From NCBI GenBank assembly GCA_028869725.1, contig JAGWRJ010000256.1, positions 1 through 37,135 of the forward strand: a DNA stretch of 37,135 nucleotides, read 5' to 3'. Of the stretch, positions 8,268 to 16,258 are shown in pieces. Position 1 is the stretch's first letter. Each line of letters begins with the position of its first letter. Under the pieces are notes generated by a model that worked only from the letters and a program-made list of their open reading frames with translations, searched no databases and was not told the origin of the DNA. The position numbers were made by a program, and so were the translations under genes. Source of the DNA: Alphaproteobacteria bacterium. Lineage in GTDB: Bacteria; Pseudomonadota; Alphaproteobacteria; Micropepsales; Micropepsaceae.

Positions 8268-9326
8268 TCACGCAGCCCGTCGCGCTGTTTCGACCATCCA
8301 GCCCGCCATCAGCCAGAACCCGCGCGCGTTGGAGAGCACCGGTCGCGGCAGTACGGTCAGCGGGAAATCGGCGAACACTTCCCGCACAGCGTCCTCGAAA
8401 TACGCAGCTCCGCCGCCGGCCAGCACCAGTTGGTCGATGCGGCTTGCTCTCTCCTGCTGCGCTCGTTGGAGCATGTCGGCCATGCGGTGCACGATCACTC
8501 TGGCGCCCTTGCCGATGATGGGACGGAACGGCTCGAAGTCGATCCGGCCGATGCCGACCAAGAATGACGAGCGGCGCTCCAGCCCGTCCTCGATCGTCTG
8601 CATGTCCAGCAACGCATGGGGATGCTGGCGGGTGATCGCCACCGACACATCCCTGAAGAGTTCCGAGACGCCGCCATCGAACGCGCCTGAGAGTTCCGGC
8701 ACCACCACGCTGCCGCGCATCGAGAACCAGTCGAAAGTCTTGTAGCCCGGGTCACACACCGTCACGATGTCCTGCGAGCTGATGGGCGCCGTCGTGCGGC
8801 TGCGCCAGTCGGTCACGGCGCCAACGGGCTGCGGCATGACCCGCACCGAACGAATGCTCACGGTCAGCGATTCGGTACCAAAGCGTTCGCGCAGCGACTG
8901 CGGCAGCGGTACGAGGAAGGGTTTGAGCATCTGCTCGCGCAACGGGTCTTTCAGACGGGAGAAGGAATAGACCGGCAGACCGACGACCATGGCATCCACC
9001 GTGTCCGTGGCATCGCCGAGTTGGGTGAACGCACTGTGCAGGGCACCCGCCACCAACGCCCGGTACTGCGGCGTCAGGATGTAGTTGGCGTGCAGGGTGC
9101 GACCGAACACTGATGCAGACGGCCCCACGGTGAAGTGCCGGCCATCGACCTCGACCAGAACCTGATCGGTCTTGCCGGTCTCGGCCATGTCCCGGTGATG
9201 CTGCAGGTCCACGATTTCGTGCGCGACTGAGGGCAGTACCAGACTGTGTTCAGGGCCGAGCGCCGCCGAAAAAACCCCCTTGGTATTGCCGTAGCCGACG
9301 TCCAGGCCCATGACGAATGGATGCAT
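8268..9326 (-). CDS. ParM/StbA-like actin-fold plasmid segregation ATPase
   Basis: 352 residues from ATG 9326, preceded by AAGGAG six bases away. The actin/Hsp70 ATPase signatures are clear: phosphate-1 loop GLDVGYGNTKG (residues 7-17), phosphate-2 loop VCDPGYKTFDWF (about 210), and adenosine motif VLAGGGAAYF (about 306). ParM-type proteins polymerise to push plasmid copies apart; related proteins occur on integrative elements. The length and GLDVGYGNTK start match ParM/StbA and the similar PRTRC-system protein D. The preceding gene in the operon (9358-9909) is the natural candidate for the DNA-binding adaptor. No other PRTRC genes are visible, so I do not assign it to that system. Confidence 0.85.
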   Translation of the reverse strand: MHPFVMGLDVGYGNTKGVFSAALGPEHSLVLPSVAHEIVDLQHHRDMAETGKTDQVLVEVDGRHFTVGPSASVFGRTLHANYILTPQYRALVAGALHSAFTQLGDATDTVDAMVVGLPVYSFSRLKDPLREQMLKPFLVPLPQSLRERFGTESLTVSIRSVRVMPQPVGAVTDWRSRTTAPISSQDIVTVCDPGYKTFDWFSMRGSVVVPELSGAFDGGVSELFRDVSVAITRQHPHALLDMQTIEDGLERRSSFLVGIGRIDFEPFRPIIGKGARVIVHRMADMLQRAQQERASRIDQLVLAGGGAAYFEDAVREVFADFPLTVLPRPVLSNARGFWLMAGWMVETARRAA

Positions 9327-9357
9327 GTAAGACTCCTTGTAGTAACGAGTAGTGGAT

Positions 9358-9909
9358 TCAATCCAGACCCTCGATCGAGAGGTTGTCTAGGAAGGCGGTC
9401 ATTTCTTGAGGTAGGGCAGCCGGAACTGGGGGCGCAGGCTCAGCTGCGTGTGCGCCGTCCGAGGCCCTTGCAGCATCGTTGTGTCCCGCGGCAGGGGGCG
9501 GCAGGTCGCGATAGACCGCGTTGACGCCGGCGTGCAGCACCTGTATGACCACACGGCTGCGTGCCTGTGTTCCCGGCCCCCCGGGCAGGTCGGCCAGGCG
9601 TCGGCGCAGCGGCTGCATCGCCTGGGTATCGGGCAGGAGCAGGATGACGCGGATCGGCCGACCGTCGGCGCGGCTGTCGGAGTGGTCCGAGGACAAGGGC
9701 CCGCACAGGGACTTGCAGGCGCGGAGGACTGCGCCGGTCTGGGCGCTCTCTGGCTCGAACACGATTGCGGAGCCGACCTCCAGCAACGCCAGCAGTACTC
9801 GTGCCCGGTCGGGCCGACCCGGTTTGACCGGCAACGACGCCAGATGGCGGTGCAGTGGACGCATCGCCGGGTCGTCTGCGCGAATGCCAATCGCGGATTT
9901 CAATTCCAT
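9358..9909 (-). CDS. Internally duplicated protein, candidate ParM adaptor
   Basis: 183 residues. Two similar halves are visible: MRPLHRHLASLP (16-27) and MQPLRRRLADLP (98-109), each followed by a glycine/proline turn, a basic stretch and a hydrophobic helix ending in Gly (VLLALLEVG and VVIQVLHAG). The tail (about 135-183) is Ala/Pro-rich and ends in an acidic amphipathic segment (EMTAFLDNLSIEGLD). Small proteins with one such unit often neighbour ParM/StbA genes. By position it may be the centromere-binding partner, with the C-terminal tip contacting the filament as in ParR; this is inference. The start lacks a Shine-Dalgarno, since a purine-rich GGGAGG here lies on the opposite strand. The gene is 31 bases upstream of the ParM-like gene. 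Confidence 0.7.
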   Translation of the reverse strand: MELKSAIGIRADDPAMRPLHRHLASLPVKPGRPDRARVLLALLEVGSAIVFEPESAQTGAVLRACKSLCGPLSSDHSDSRADGRPIRVILLLPDTQAMQPLRRRLADLPGGPGTQARSRVVIQVLHAGVNAVYRDLPPPAAGHNDAARASDGAHAAEPAPPVPAALPQEMTAFLDNLSIEGLD

Positions 9910-10023
9910 AGGGAGGACTTATCAATGGTTGAGACACCATCGACAACCGACAGGGACTGTCGCGAACCGTCGAGCGAACGGCGTGATTGATGCGCCGCTG
10001 GAGACGCGACGAGCGCGGGTTGT

Positions 10024-10254
10024 CGTGGGGGATACATGGGAAATGATTGTTCCCTCTTCATGCTCCCACGCGACACCGAAAGCGCAAGCGAAAGTGCCAA
10101 CTTTTGGTTTGGCACGCCCATCTACGTTGACGTAGCATTTTGCTCATCTGTCATCCGACAGACTGCTTTTCCAAGCCGCACAAGCGGAACGAGGCAGACA
10201 TCGCGAGGCCACGCGCCTCCATCCAGAAGGTCAACCGCCCCGGCGGTTTTTTTT
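10024..10254. ncRNA. Candidate structured RNA / hairpin array
   Basis: Consecutive perfect inverted repeats fill this gene-free stretch: CGTGGG/CCCACG (10024-10029, 10065-10070) enclosing GGGAA/TTCCC (10038-10042, 10050-10054); GTGCCAA/TTGGCAC (10094-10115); CTACG/CGTAG with loop TTGA (10122-10135); TCTGTC/GACAGA with loop ATCC (10147-10162); CCGC/GCGG with loop ACAA (10176-10187); GAGGC/GCCTC (10205-10219); and a terminator (10233-10254). Read rightward this is a ~230-nt RNA with its own terminator. Read leftward it would be a leader of the ParM operon, with a tiny ORF (MSASFRLCGLEKQSVG, from 10201). I recall similar leftward peptide strings as spurious ORFs over conserved phage/ICE immunity (C4-like) leaders. 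It could also be a partition or replication site. Confidence 0.4.
10233..10254 (+). terminator. Rho-independent terminator
   Basis: AACCGCC, two-base loop, GGCGGTT, running into eight T residues (10247-10254). The U-tract is on the plus-strand transcript, so it stops rightward transcription. Confidence 0.8.
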
Positions 10255-10292
10255 GAAACCTCAGCCGAAAAACCCTGAGAAACCCTGAGTGT

Positions 10293-10331
10293 GTGCAAAC
10301 ACTAGGATTTGCACGGCTTGGAAGCCGTTTT
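10293..10331 (+). terminator. Overlapping hairpins with short T run
   Basis: GTGCAAA/TTTGCAC (10293-10299, 10308-10314) overlaps by two bases a second stem, ACGGCTT/AAGCCGT (10313-10319, 10322-10328), which ends in TTTT (10328-10331). The two stems are partly exclusive, as in an attenuator. Just upstream AAACCCTGAG occurs twice in tandem (about 10270-10289). A weaker second rightward terminator or a switch. Confidence 0.4.
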
Positions 10332-10520
10332 CGACGCCCTTCGCCGACCCTGAGCGGTCGTATCCACCTCCCCCATGAGGGGTAAGGCAGCGGCTGAGGC
10401 CGCCATTGGCAAGATCGACATCGGGGATTCGCCACCCCCTCTGAGCGCCGTTGCTGCCCCGCCTTGCTGCCGGGTAAGTGGACGCCGGAGAGCTTTGCAG
10501 CCCGAGGGTTGCATGGCAGG

Positions 10521-10719
10521 CCGCCTGAGGGCGGTTGTTCCAGGAATCTCGGCTGGTCCCACCCGATAAGTGGGATTCGAATGGGCGGTGACATACGCCC
10601 CGGTCTCTCCTTTGGGAGAGCGACTCTGCGCCGCGAGGGCAGGGCGGTACGCGTTGCGACGCATACGCGAACCGAACTCGAGACTCCTGAAGGAAGGAGC
10701 GTCCCCCTGCATGCAGGGG
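10521..10719. other. Second inverted-repeat array before the BRO gene
   Basis: Perfect stems in close order: CCGCC/GGCGG (10521-10534), TCCCAC/GTGGGA (10557-10575), GGGCG/CGCCC (10583-10600), CTCTCC/GGAGAG with a four-base loop (10605-10620), CGGT-a-CGCG/CGCG-a-ACCG (10635-10664), CTCCT/AGGAG (10684-10699) and the 16-bp palindrome CCCCTGCATGCAGGGG (10704-10719). No convincing protein is encoded on either strand. It may be the long 5' leader of the BRO-N gene, an RNA on the opposite strand, or a DNA site. No U-tract marks an end. Confidence 0.4.
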
Positions 10720-10913
10720 CCAAGGCGGGACCCGGGGCCTGAATCCGCGGCGATGAAGAGTGCCATCTGACGCACTCGCAGACAGGCTCGGCGCCGAAGC
10801 GCTGCGCCAGTGGCTCATTGAATAAATACTGCGTGTTGCAGGCCGACTTTCGCTGTCGAGAGTGTCGGATGCGCGCCATACGCTCATGCCATGTTCTGAT
10901 CAGGAGGTTTGGC

Positions 10914-12149
10914 ATGAGCGAGCGCAGTATCACCCTGCAATACAAGAAGGTCCCGCTGAGGATTGCCTTGGAAGCTGATGGCGCCTGGATTCCGGCAGAA
11001 GACCTCGGATTGGCCATAGGCCTCAAAGATCCCAAGGGTCCCGTGTCCAAGGTGCCAGAGCACGAGAAGTCGCTGCGGCAAGTTGGCGCTCAGGGCGTGC
11101 GGATGCGCGTCCTGAGCGTCGAAGGCGTGCAGCGCATCGCCGGGTCGGTGCGTGCTCCCGGGGCCATGCCTTTTCTTGATTGGTTTCGAGCGCAGGCCAT
11201 GCCGCAGATCGCGCTGGCGCTGCAGGACGTCTGCGACGCGGCGGCGTCTGTTCCAGCCGTGCCTGCGGGCTCATTGCTGGGCAGTGCTGTGTCCGATTCC
11301 GTTGTGACGGCGGACATGTCGCTCGACGCCGGGCGCCCCTTCCTCTATGGCAAGCTACCGGTGCGGCTGCAGGTCGATGCCAAGGGCGAAATCCTGTTCC
11401 GCGCCGAGGACGTTTGCCAGGCGCTGGAGATGGGTAATCCCCGCCAGGCGATCGACTCCCACGTTGATGCGGATGACGTCCAGAAACTGGACATCATCGA
11501 CTCCCTGGGTCGCACGCAGCAGGCAAACTACGTCAACCTGCCGGGGTTATACAGCCTCATTTTTGGCAGCAAGAAAGACGCCGCGCGGAAGTTCAAGCGC
11601 TGGGTCACCCACGATGTCCTGCCTTCAATTCAGAAGACCGGACACTACGACCTGCGCGGCGACTCTGCGCCCCTGATCGGCACGCAGACGCCCGCACAAT
11701 GCCTGGCGCGGCAAGCCAGTCAGTCAGCCCTCGCGGCCTCCTTGCTTGGAGCGGAGCACTCTCAAAGCGCGTACCTCAAAGTCCGGCAAGAACTGGCGCA
11801 GATCAACCATGCGTCGCAGGGCCTGCGCCAGATGCGCATCGAGATTGATTTTCACGCGGGGCTGGAACAGCCGCAGGCTTCGGCCGAACTGCCGCCCGGT
11901 CTCAACATCCCCGCTGCGGAGAAAACGGTGATCGGTCGTATCTACACCCTGTCCTTTCCCCTAGGCATCACGAAGCCGCGAGTACGGCCCATGTTGTCCG
12001 ACGAATACCTCGTCACGGCCAACCTGGAGGGCATCAAGCTGCTGGTCAATCGCTGCTCCCTCGGGGAGGATGGGTGGAAGGAACTGGAGAAACTGGCGCA
12101 GTGGAAACTGCGGGTGCTGCACAACCGTCGCGAAAACCTGGGACGATAG
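10914..12149 (+). CDS. Double BRO-N domain protein (phage antirepressor-like)
   Basis: 411 residues from ATG 10914, chosen for the perfect AGGAGG at 10902-10907; a longer in-frame start at 10818 has no such site. The second BRO-N domain (about residues 145-245) is canonical: EILFRAEDVCQALEMGNPRQ, then KLDIIDSLGRTQQANYVNLP, GLYSLIFGSKK and KFKRWVTHDVLPSIQKTG. Residues 1-100 form a divergent BRO-N-like domain (IPAEDLGLAIGL, MRVLSVEGVQRIAG, FLDWFRAQAMPQI). The remainder (about 270-411) is unfamiliar and ends in a basic helix. BRO-N domains bind DNA and occur in antirepressors of prophages and mobile elements. It could switch the structured region upstream or the ParM operon beyond it. Convergent with the defence operon. 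Confidence 0.8.
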   Translation: MSERSITLQYKKVPLRIALEADGAWIPAEDLGLAIGLKDPKGPVSKVPEHEKSLRQVGAQGVRMRVLSVEGVQRIAGSVRAPGAMPFLDWFRAQAMPQIALALQDVCDAAASVPAVPAGSLLGSAVSDSVVTADMSLDAGRPFLYGKLPVRLQVDAKGEILFRAEDVCQALEMGNPRQAIDSHVDADDVQKLDIIDSLGRTQQANYVNLPGLYSLIFGSKKDAARKFKRWVTHDVLPSIQKTGHYDLRGDSAPLIGTQTPAQCLARQASQSALAASLLGAEHSQSAYLKVRQELAQINHASQGLRQMRIEIDFHAGLEQPQASAELPPGLNIPAAEKTVIGRIYTLSFPLGITKPRVRPMLSDEYLVTANLEGIKLLVNRCSLGEDGWKELEKLAQWKLRVLHNRRENLGR

Positions 12150-12206
12150 ACCGCTCCGGGCCGAACATTCCCGGTCGCAGGGTTTCGCTGATCGAGCCAT
12201 CCATCT

Positions 12207-12231
12207 GCCGCACCGGCGCCTTTGGTGCGGC
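12207..12231. terminator. Hairpin between convergent genes
   Basis: GCCGCACC (12207-12214) and GGTGCGGC (12224-12231) form an 8-bp stem with a 9-base loop between the stops of the BRO gene and the RelE-UvrD gene. There is no T run on either side, so termination function is doubtful. The rest of 12150-12392 shows no gene. Confidence 0.35.
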
Positions 12232-12392
12232 CATAGCCGTGCCGGAAGCGCCTCCCGCACTGCCTGCGCCCGCGCATCCCGCCCCGCAGGTCGGTGCTGA
12301 CTGGCTGGCCCGGTCGATTCAACGCCCACCTCTCCGCCAAGCAGGCCGTCTTCGCATCGACCAGCTTTCCCATCGTGCGACTCCGTTCACTC

Positions 12393-14498
12393 TTAGCTGG
12401 TCAAATCCGCCAAAAACTCCGACGCCGGAGCCACGCCGGAAACGTGCAGGAACTCCCGCGCCCGCGTGCAGGCCACGTAGAGCAGTTGGCGCTCGGTGGC
12501 GTAGACCTCGTCCAGATCGCTCTCGTCGCTCACGCTCTCGATGCGTGATTGCAGCGGCACCACCTCATCGTCGCAGGCCATCACCGCCACGGCGCGGAAC
12601 TCCAGACCCTTGGCGAAGTGCATCGTGGCGACGGACGCCTTGCCGGCGACCGACTGCACCTTTTCGTCCAGCACCACAAAGGGCAAGCTAGCGTGTTGCA
12701 GGGCTTGGCGGGCGCGTTCCAGTTCCGCATCACTGCGGACGAACACGCCTATTTCGTGCAGGGCGAGTCCAGCATCCCTTTGCGCCTTGAGCCACTCGCC
12801 CACGCCTTCGGCTTCGAGCGCCGCCGTCTTGAACTCGGTCACCACAGGCACAGGGCCGTTGAACACCGACACCGTGCCCTTGCGGGACTCCGTGTTGCCG
12901 TCCACGTCGGCGATCTCCTCGCCAAGCAGTCGGTCGGCCTGCGTGCGAATCTGGTGCGAGGTGCGATAGTTCACCGTCAGTGTGCGCGAGCGGCCACGCA
13001 CGTCGACGCCAAGCGACTTCCACGAAAATGCCATCTGGAATATCCGCTGCCCCAAGTCGCCCGCGAAGAACAGCGCGTTCGGGCGCCCGCCGCCGATCGC
13101 GGCCAGAAACTTCAACTGCGCCACCGTCACGTCCTGCGCCTCGTCCAGCACGACGTGCTCGAACGGCGGGTGCTTGCGCTTGGGCATTTCAACCGCCAGC
13201 CGTGTGAAAACACCCGCCATCGAGACCCATCCTTCGGCTTCAAGTTCCTGCCGAACCGCGTCAAACACGGACCACAGCGCTTGCCGCTGCGCGTCCGACA
13301 AACGGGTCTTGCGACCCAGTCGTTTCACGTCGCGGTAGTCCTCCCACGTCTGCAACTGCCATGCATCCACCACCTGCTGCCATTCGCCAAACAGGAAGGC
13401 TGCGCCGAAGCGCGAGCCGTGCAGTTTGGCCGCGTGCTTGACCAGCCGGGTTTTCACGTCGTTCACCGTCGTCAGCTTGGCCTTGCCGAAACTCGCCTCG
13501 TAAAGCCGCAAGCCGATGGCATCCAGCGCAGCCACCTCGATGCGCTCGCCCAGGCGTGGTTCGGAGCTGATGAGCAGCCTCAGCTTGCTGCGCAGTGCTG
13601 TCGCCAAACCTTCCGAAAACGTCGTCAACAACACCCGCGCGTCGGCATTGACGCGCGCCAGGTGCGCGGCCCGGTGCAGGGCGACGATGGTCTTGCCGGT
13701 GCCCGCCGAGCCGGACACGCGCGCCGGGCCGTTGTAGTCGCGCTCGACCAACTGACGCTGATCCGGGTGCAGGAAGGTGATCCACTTCTCCCACGGGTAC
13801 TCGAAGGCGCGCTCCAGTTCCTCCACGTTCGCCACCACGCGGAAGCGGCGCAGGGCATCGGGGTGCTCGAACGGGTCGGCATCGGGCTGCGTCACCACCG
13901 GCGCGGCCTTGGGCGTGCCGCCCGTCGCCAGTTCCAACAATGCCTCGCCTGCCTCCGCGGGCAGGTGCTCGACCAGATCGAGCAGCGAATCCTCGTTGGC
14001 CTTGCGCACGTCCTCCAGCCATTCGCGTGGCACGCCGAAGCCCAGCAGCAGAGCTTCCGGCGTCTGCGCGAACGGCAGCGGCTTGGGCGCGGGCATCGCC
14101 ACTGCTGGAATCTTCACCCGCGGCGCCAGCGCTTCCACGTATTTGGGTACGCGGATTTCCTCCACACGCTCGCGCACCTCCACGAACTGCGCCGCGCCCG
14201 TGGTGGGATGCACTTCCAGCTTGCGCCGCTCCGCCCACGCATACGCCTTGTCGTGGTGATCCGCGTAGCAAAGCAGCAAGCTGCTGGCCGACTTGTGGAC
14301 GATCAGACGGATGTCCGAGCCCACCCGCACCGACCAGAAGCGCGGGTCTTTGGCGCGGTCGAGTTTGTGCAAGCTAAGGCCCGGGTTGGCCGGGTTCATC
14401 TGTAAGTCAAAGGCCGTGGTCTTGACGAGCTTCTGCTCTTCGCCTGTCAAGCGCGCAAGGCTGTCGGTGAAGGTGTCGGCGATGCGGAAATCCATCAC
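12393..14498 (-). CDS. RelE-UvrD fusion: superfamily 1 helicase with N-terminal RelE-like domain
   Basis: 701 residues. Residues 1-100 resemble RelE/ParE toxins (ADTFTDSLARLTGEEQ, then KLDRAKDPRFWSVRVGSDIR and LLLCYADHHDKAYAWAE). A linker follows, then a UvrD-type helicase with Walker A GSAGTGKT (263-270), DEAQD (452-456) and a C-terminal motif VI (YVACTRAREFLH). SF1A helicases unwind 3'-5'. The RelE fold cleaves mRNA on ribosomes in free toxins, but here it may only be a sensor or scaffold. The start is GTG at 14498 or the adjacent ATG at 14495; both overlap the stop of the upstream OLD gene (GTGATG), so translation is coupled. An OLD nuclease plus UvrD-like helicase is the composition of Gabija (GajA/GajB), but GajB lacks this RelE domain as far as I know. 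Confidence 0.85.
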   Translation of the reverse strand: MMDFRIADTFTDSLARLTGEEQKLVKTTAFDLQMNPANPGLSLHKLDRAKDPRFWSVRVGSDIRLIVHKSASSLLLCYADHHDKAYAWAERRKLEVHPTTGAAQFVEVRERVEEIRVPKYVEALAPRVKIPAVAMPAPKPLPFAQTPEALLLGFGVPREWLEDVRKANEDSLLDLVEHLPAEAGEALLELATGGTPKAAPVVTQPDADPFEHPDALRRFRVVANVEELERAFEYPWEKWITFLHPDQRQLVERDYNGPARVSGSAGTGKTIVALHRAAHLARVNADARVLLTTFSEGLATALRSKLRLLISSEPRLGERIEVAALDAIGLRLYEASFGKAKLTTVNDVKTRLVKHAAKLHGSRFGAAFLFGEWQQVVDAWQLQTWEDYRDVKRLGRKTRLSDAQRQALWSVFDAVRQELEAEGWVSMAGVFTRLAVEMPKRKHPPFEHVVLDEAQDVTVAQLKFLAAIGGGRPNALFFAGDLGQRIFQMAFSWKSLGVDVRGRSRTLTVNYRTSHQIRTQADRLLGEEIADVDGNTESRKGTVSVFNGPVPVVTEFKTAALEAEGVGEWLKAQRDAGLALHEIGVFVRSDAELERARQALQHASLPFVVLDEKVQSVAGKASVATMHFAKGLEFRAVAVMACDDEVVPLQSRIESVSDESDLDEVYATERQLLYVACTRAREFLHVSGVAPASEFLADLTS

Positions 14499-16249
14499 GC
14501 GGTTCCGGTGGCCATCTTCAGTTTGCCGAAGAAATCGTGCACGTCGTCATGGACCTCGTCTGGCCTCATGAGCAACGCCACTTCCTCGCGGAGCAGTTGA
14601 AGCGGGGGATCGCCAGCCTTGAGTCTCTGGAACAAGCTATTTGGGTTCTCGAACAGCAGCTTCTTGCCATCGACGACGGCGAATATATTTGCGGACACGT
14701 TTCGCCACGTCCTACCCGGTGGAAGCGTGAGATTCTCGTCGCGGAAAAATCCATCGATTGCAGCCAGCGTTGGCTGCGCAAACAGATCATCCTCGGCTAA
14801 TCTCAATCTGGAGAGCGCGGCGCGGCGCCATGCATCGGGCACGAGCAGATAGTTCTCGATGTTCTTGCGCTTCCACTCGAACAGTGCCGGGTTGCCTGCC
14901 GACGGGTGAAAGGCCTTCTTCGCGTCGTCGTAGTCGAAAAGCATCATTCGGGTGACGTTCGGGATGATGTTCTGCAGCGCAGCGTAATGCTGGTCAGCAC
15001 GCTCCTTCATGTTGGCCTTGCCGCCGCCCTTCATTGCCTTGAAACAGACCTTGTCGATGGCCGCTTCAGCGCCACAAGCCGCCGCCCAGGCGCGCAAAAT
15101 GCGCTCGTCGGTCTCACCCTCGACGTACAGGATGTGGGGCGACCCCGTCAGGCGCGTTACCTCCTCATTCGAAACCTCGGACATGGCATGCAGTACGGCT
15201 GGCGTCGAATCGACCCGTTTAGGCACGCGATTGAGCAAGGAGACGATCTGGCTTGCGTCCACACCCCGCGCAAACTCCTCCGCATGGGTGGCGATCAGGA
15301 ACTGCGTGCCCAAATCCTTGGACTTGCGCTTGAAGTAGTCGAGGATTTCCCGTTGCAGGTTGACATGCAGATGCGCATCGGGCTCGTCGAGCAGAATGGT
15401 CGTGGGCCTGTATCCAAAAAGGAACGCCAGCAATGTCAGCGTTTGGTGGAATCCGCTGCCGCCGGAAATGATGTCGTAGCTGCGGCCTGCCTGCTGGTAC
15501 TCCACGTTGATGAAAACGTCCTTGGTGGACTCGTACCTCGGCGGGCTGATCTTTACTCCGAACCAGCGCTCGACGACTTGGGCAAGCTCATCCCAGTCGG
15601 ATGGTTTCACCGGTGCGGTGGGACGCTCTGACCCGGCGTCGCGTTGCCATGACGCGCTGACCCTCAACAACAGATTACGCAACACGCTTCCCGGCTGCCC
15701 CTTGCCCACCTGCTGACGCATCGGCGAGATGTCGAGCCATTTTTCGCTGGGTTCCAGGCCCGAGAACGGCGGAACATAGGCGATCTTCGGCAGATTTTCG
15801 CTTTTCTCGGCATCCCGGAAGCGGGCCCATCCACCGGCGGGAATCGCGTAGATCGTTTGTGGAGAGTGGTAGCGCAGTTCCACCCCGAACGAATCCGTCT
15901 TGCCAGCCGCATCCTGCCATTCCAGAAGAATCTCGATGAGGATGAACTCCTGCTTCTTCTTTCCGGACTCGGCGTCGAGTGGGTACGCGCGGTCGGTCCG
16001 GTCTTTCCACAACAGGATGAATTCTGGCAGCGGCAATGCCGTGAAGTTGGGGAGGACGATCTGAATACCGGTCGTGCCCGTGCGGCGCGAGCGATGGAAC
16101 TCATCGACGCAGAACTGCCAGATCGCCATCGCCTGCAGCACGGTGCTCTTACCGCTATTGTTGCGGCCCACCAGCAGATCAAACGGCGTGAACTCGTAGA
16201 CCTGTTCGCCCACGCTCTTGAAGTTGCGCAGTGTCAGTTTGGTGATCAT
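14495..16249 (-). CDS. OLD-family ATPase-TOPRIM nuclease (GajA-like)
   Basis: 584 residues from ATG 16249; AGGA, overlapping the upstream methylase stop, is its ribosome-binding site. The ABC/SMC-type ATPase is complete: Walker A GRNNSGKST (28-36), signature ISGGSGF (261-267), Walker B LLDEPD (286-291), and H-loop IATHAEE (319-325). A TOPRIM domain follows with LYVEGETD (374-381, catalytic Glu) and LFDYDD (437-442, the DxD motif). Length and architecture match overcoming-lysogenization-defect nucleases, including GajA of Gabija, which nicks DNA when nucleotides are depleted. Directly coupled downstream to the UvrD-type helicase and nine bases after the methylase, so it is part of the defence operon. 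Confidence 0.85.
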   Translation of the reverse strand: MITKLTLRNFKSVGEQVYEFTPFDLLVGRNNSGKSTVLQAMAIWQFCVDEFHRSRRTGTTGIQIVLPNFTALPLPEFILLWKDRTDRAYPLDAESGKKKQEFILIEILLEWQDAAGKTDSFGVELRYHSPQTIYAIPAGGWARFRDAEKSENLPKIAYVPPFSGLEPSEKWLDISPMRQQVGKGQPGSVLRNLLLRVSASWQRDAGSERPTAPVKPSDWDELAQVVERWFGVKISPPRYESTKDVFINVEYQQAGRSYDIISGGSGFHQTLTLLAFLFGYRPTTILLDEPDAHLHVNLQREILDYFKRKSKDLGTQFLIATHAEEFARGVDASQIVSLLNRVPKRVDSTPAVLHAMSEVSNEEVTRLTGSPHILYVEGETDERILRAWAAACGAEAAIDKVCFKAMKGGGKANMKERADQHYAALQNIIPNVTRMMLFDYDDAKKAFHPSAGNPALFEWKRKNIENYLLVPDAWRRAALSRLRLAEDDLFAQPTLAAIDGFFRDENLTLPPGRTWRNVSANIFAVVDGKKLLFENPNSLFQRLKAGDPPLQLLREEVALLMRPDEVHDDVHDFFGKLKMATGTA

Positions 16250-16258
16250 GTTGTCGTC

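Noticed and set aside
9925..9990. 21-residue plus-strand ORF behind a strong GGGAGG
   Set aside because: Good ribosome-binding site but no conserved content, and it begins antisense to a gene's start; could be a leader peptide, but nothing supports it.
10151..11050. Leftward open frame of ~300 codons over the hairpin region
   Set aside because: Arg/Pro/Ser-rich, no ribosome-binding site, crosses the BRO-N start; looks like translation of structured noncoding DNA.
12549..14405. 618-codon open frame on the plus strand
   Set aside because: Antisense shadow of the RelE-UvrD gene, no recognisable motif.
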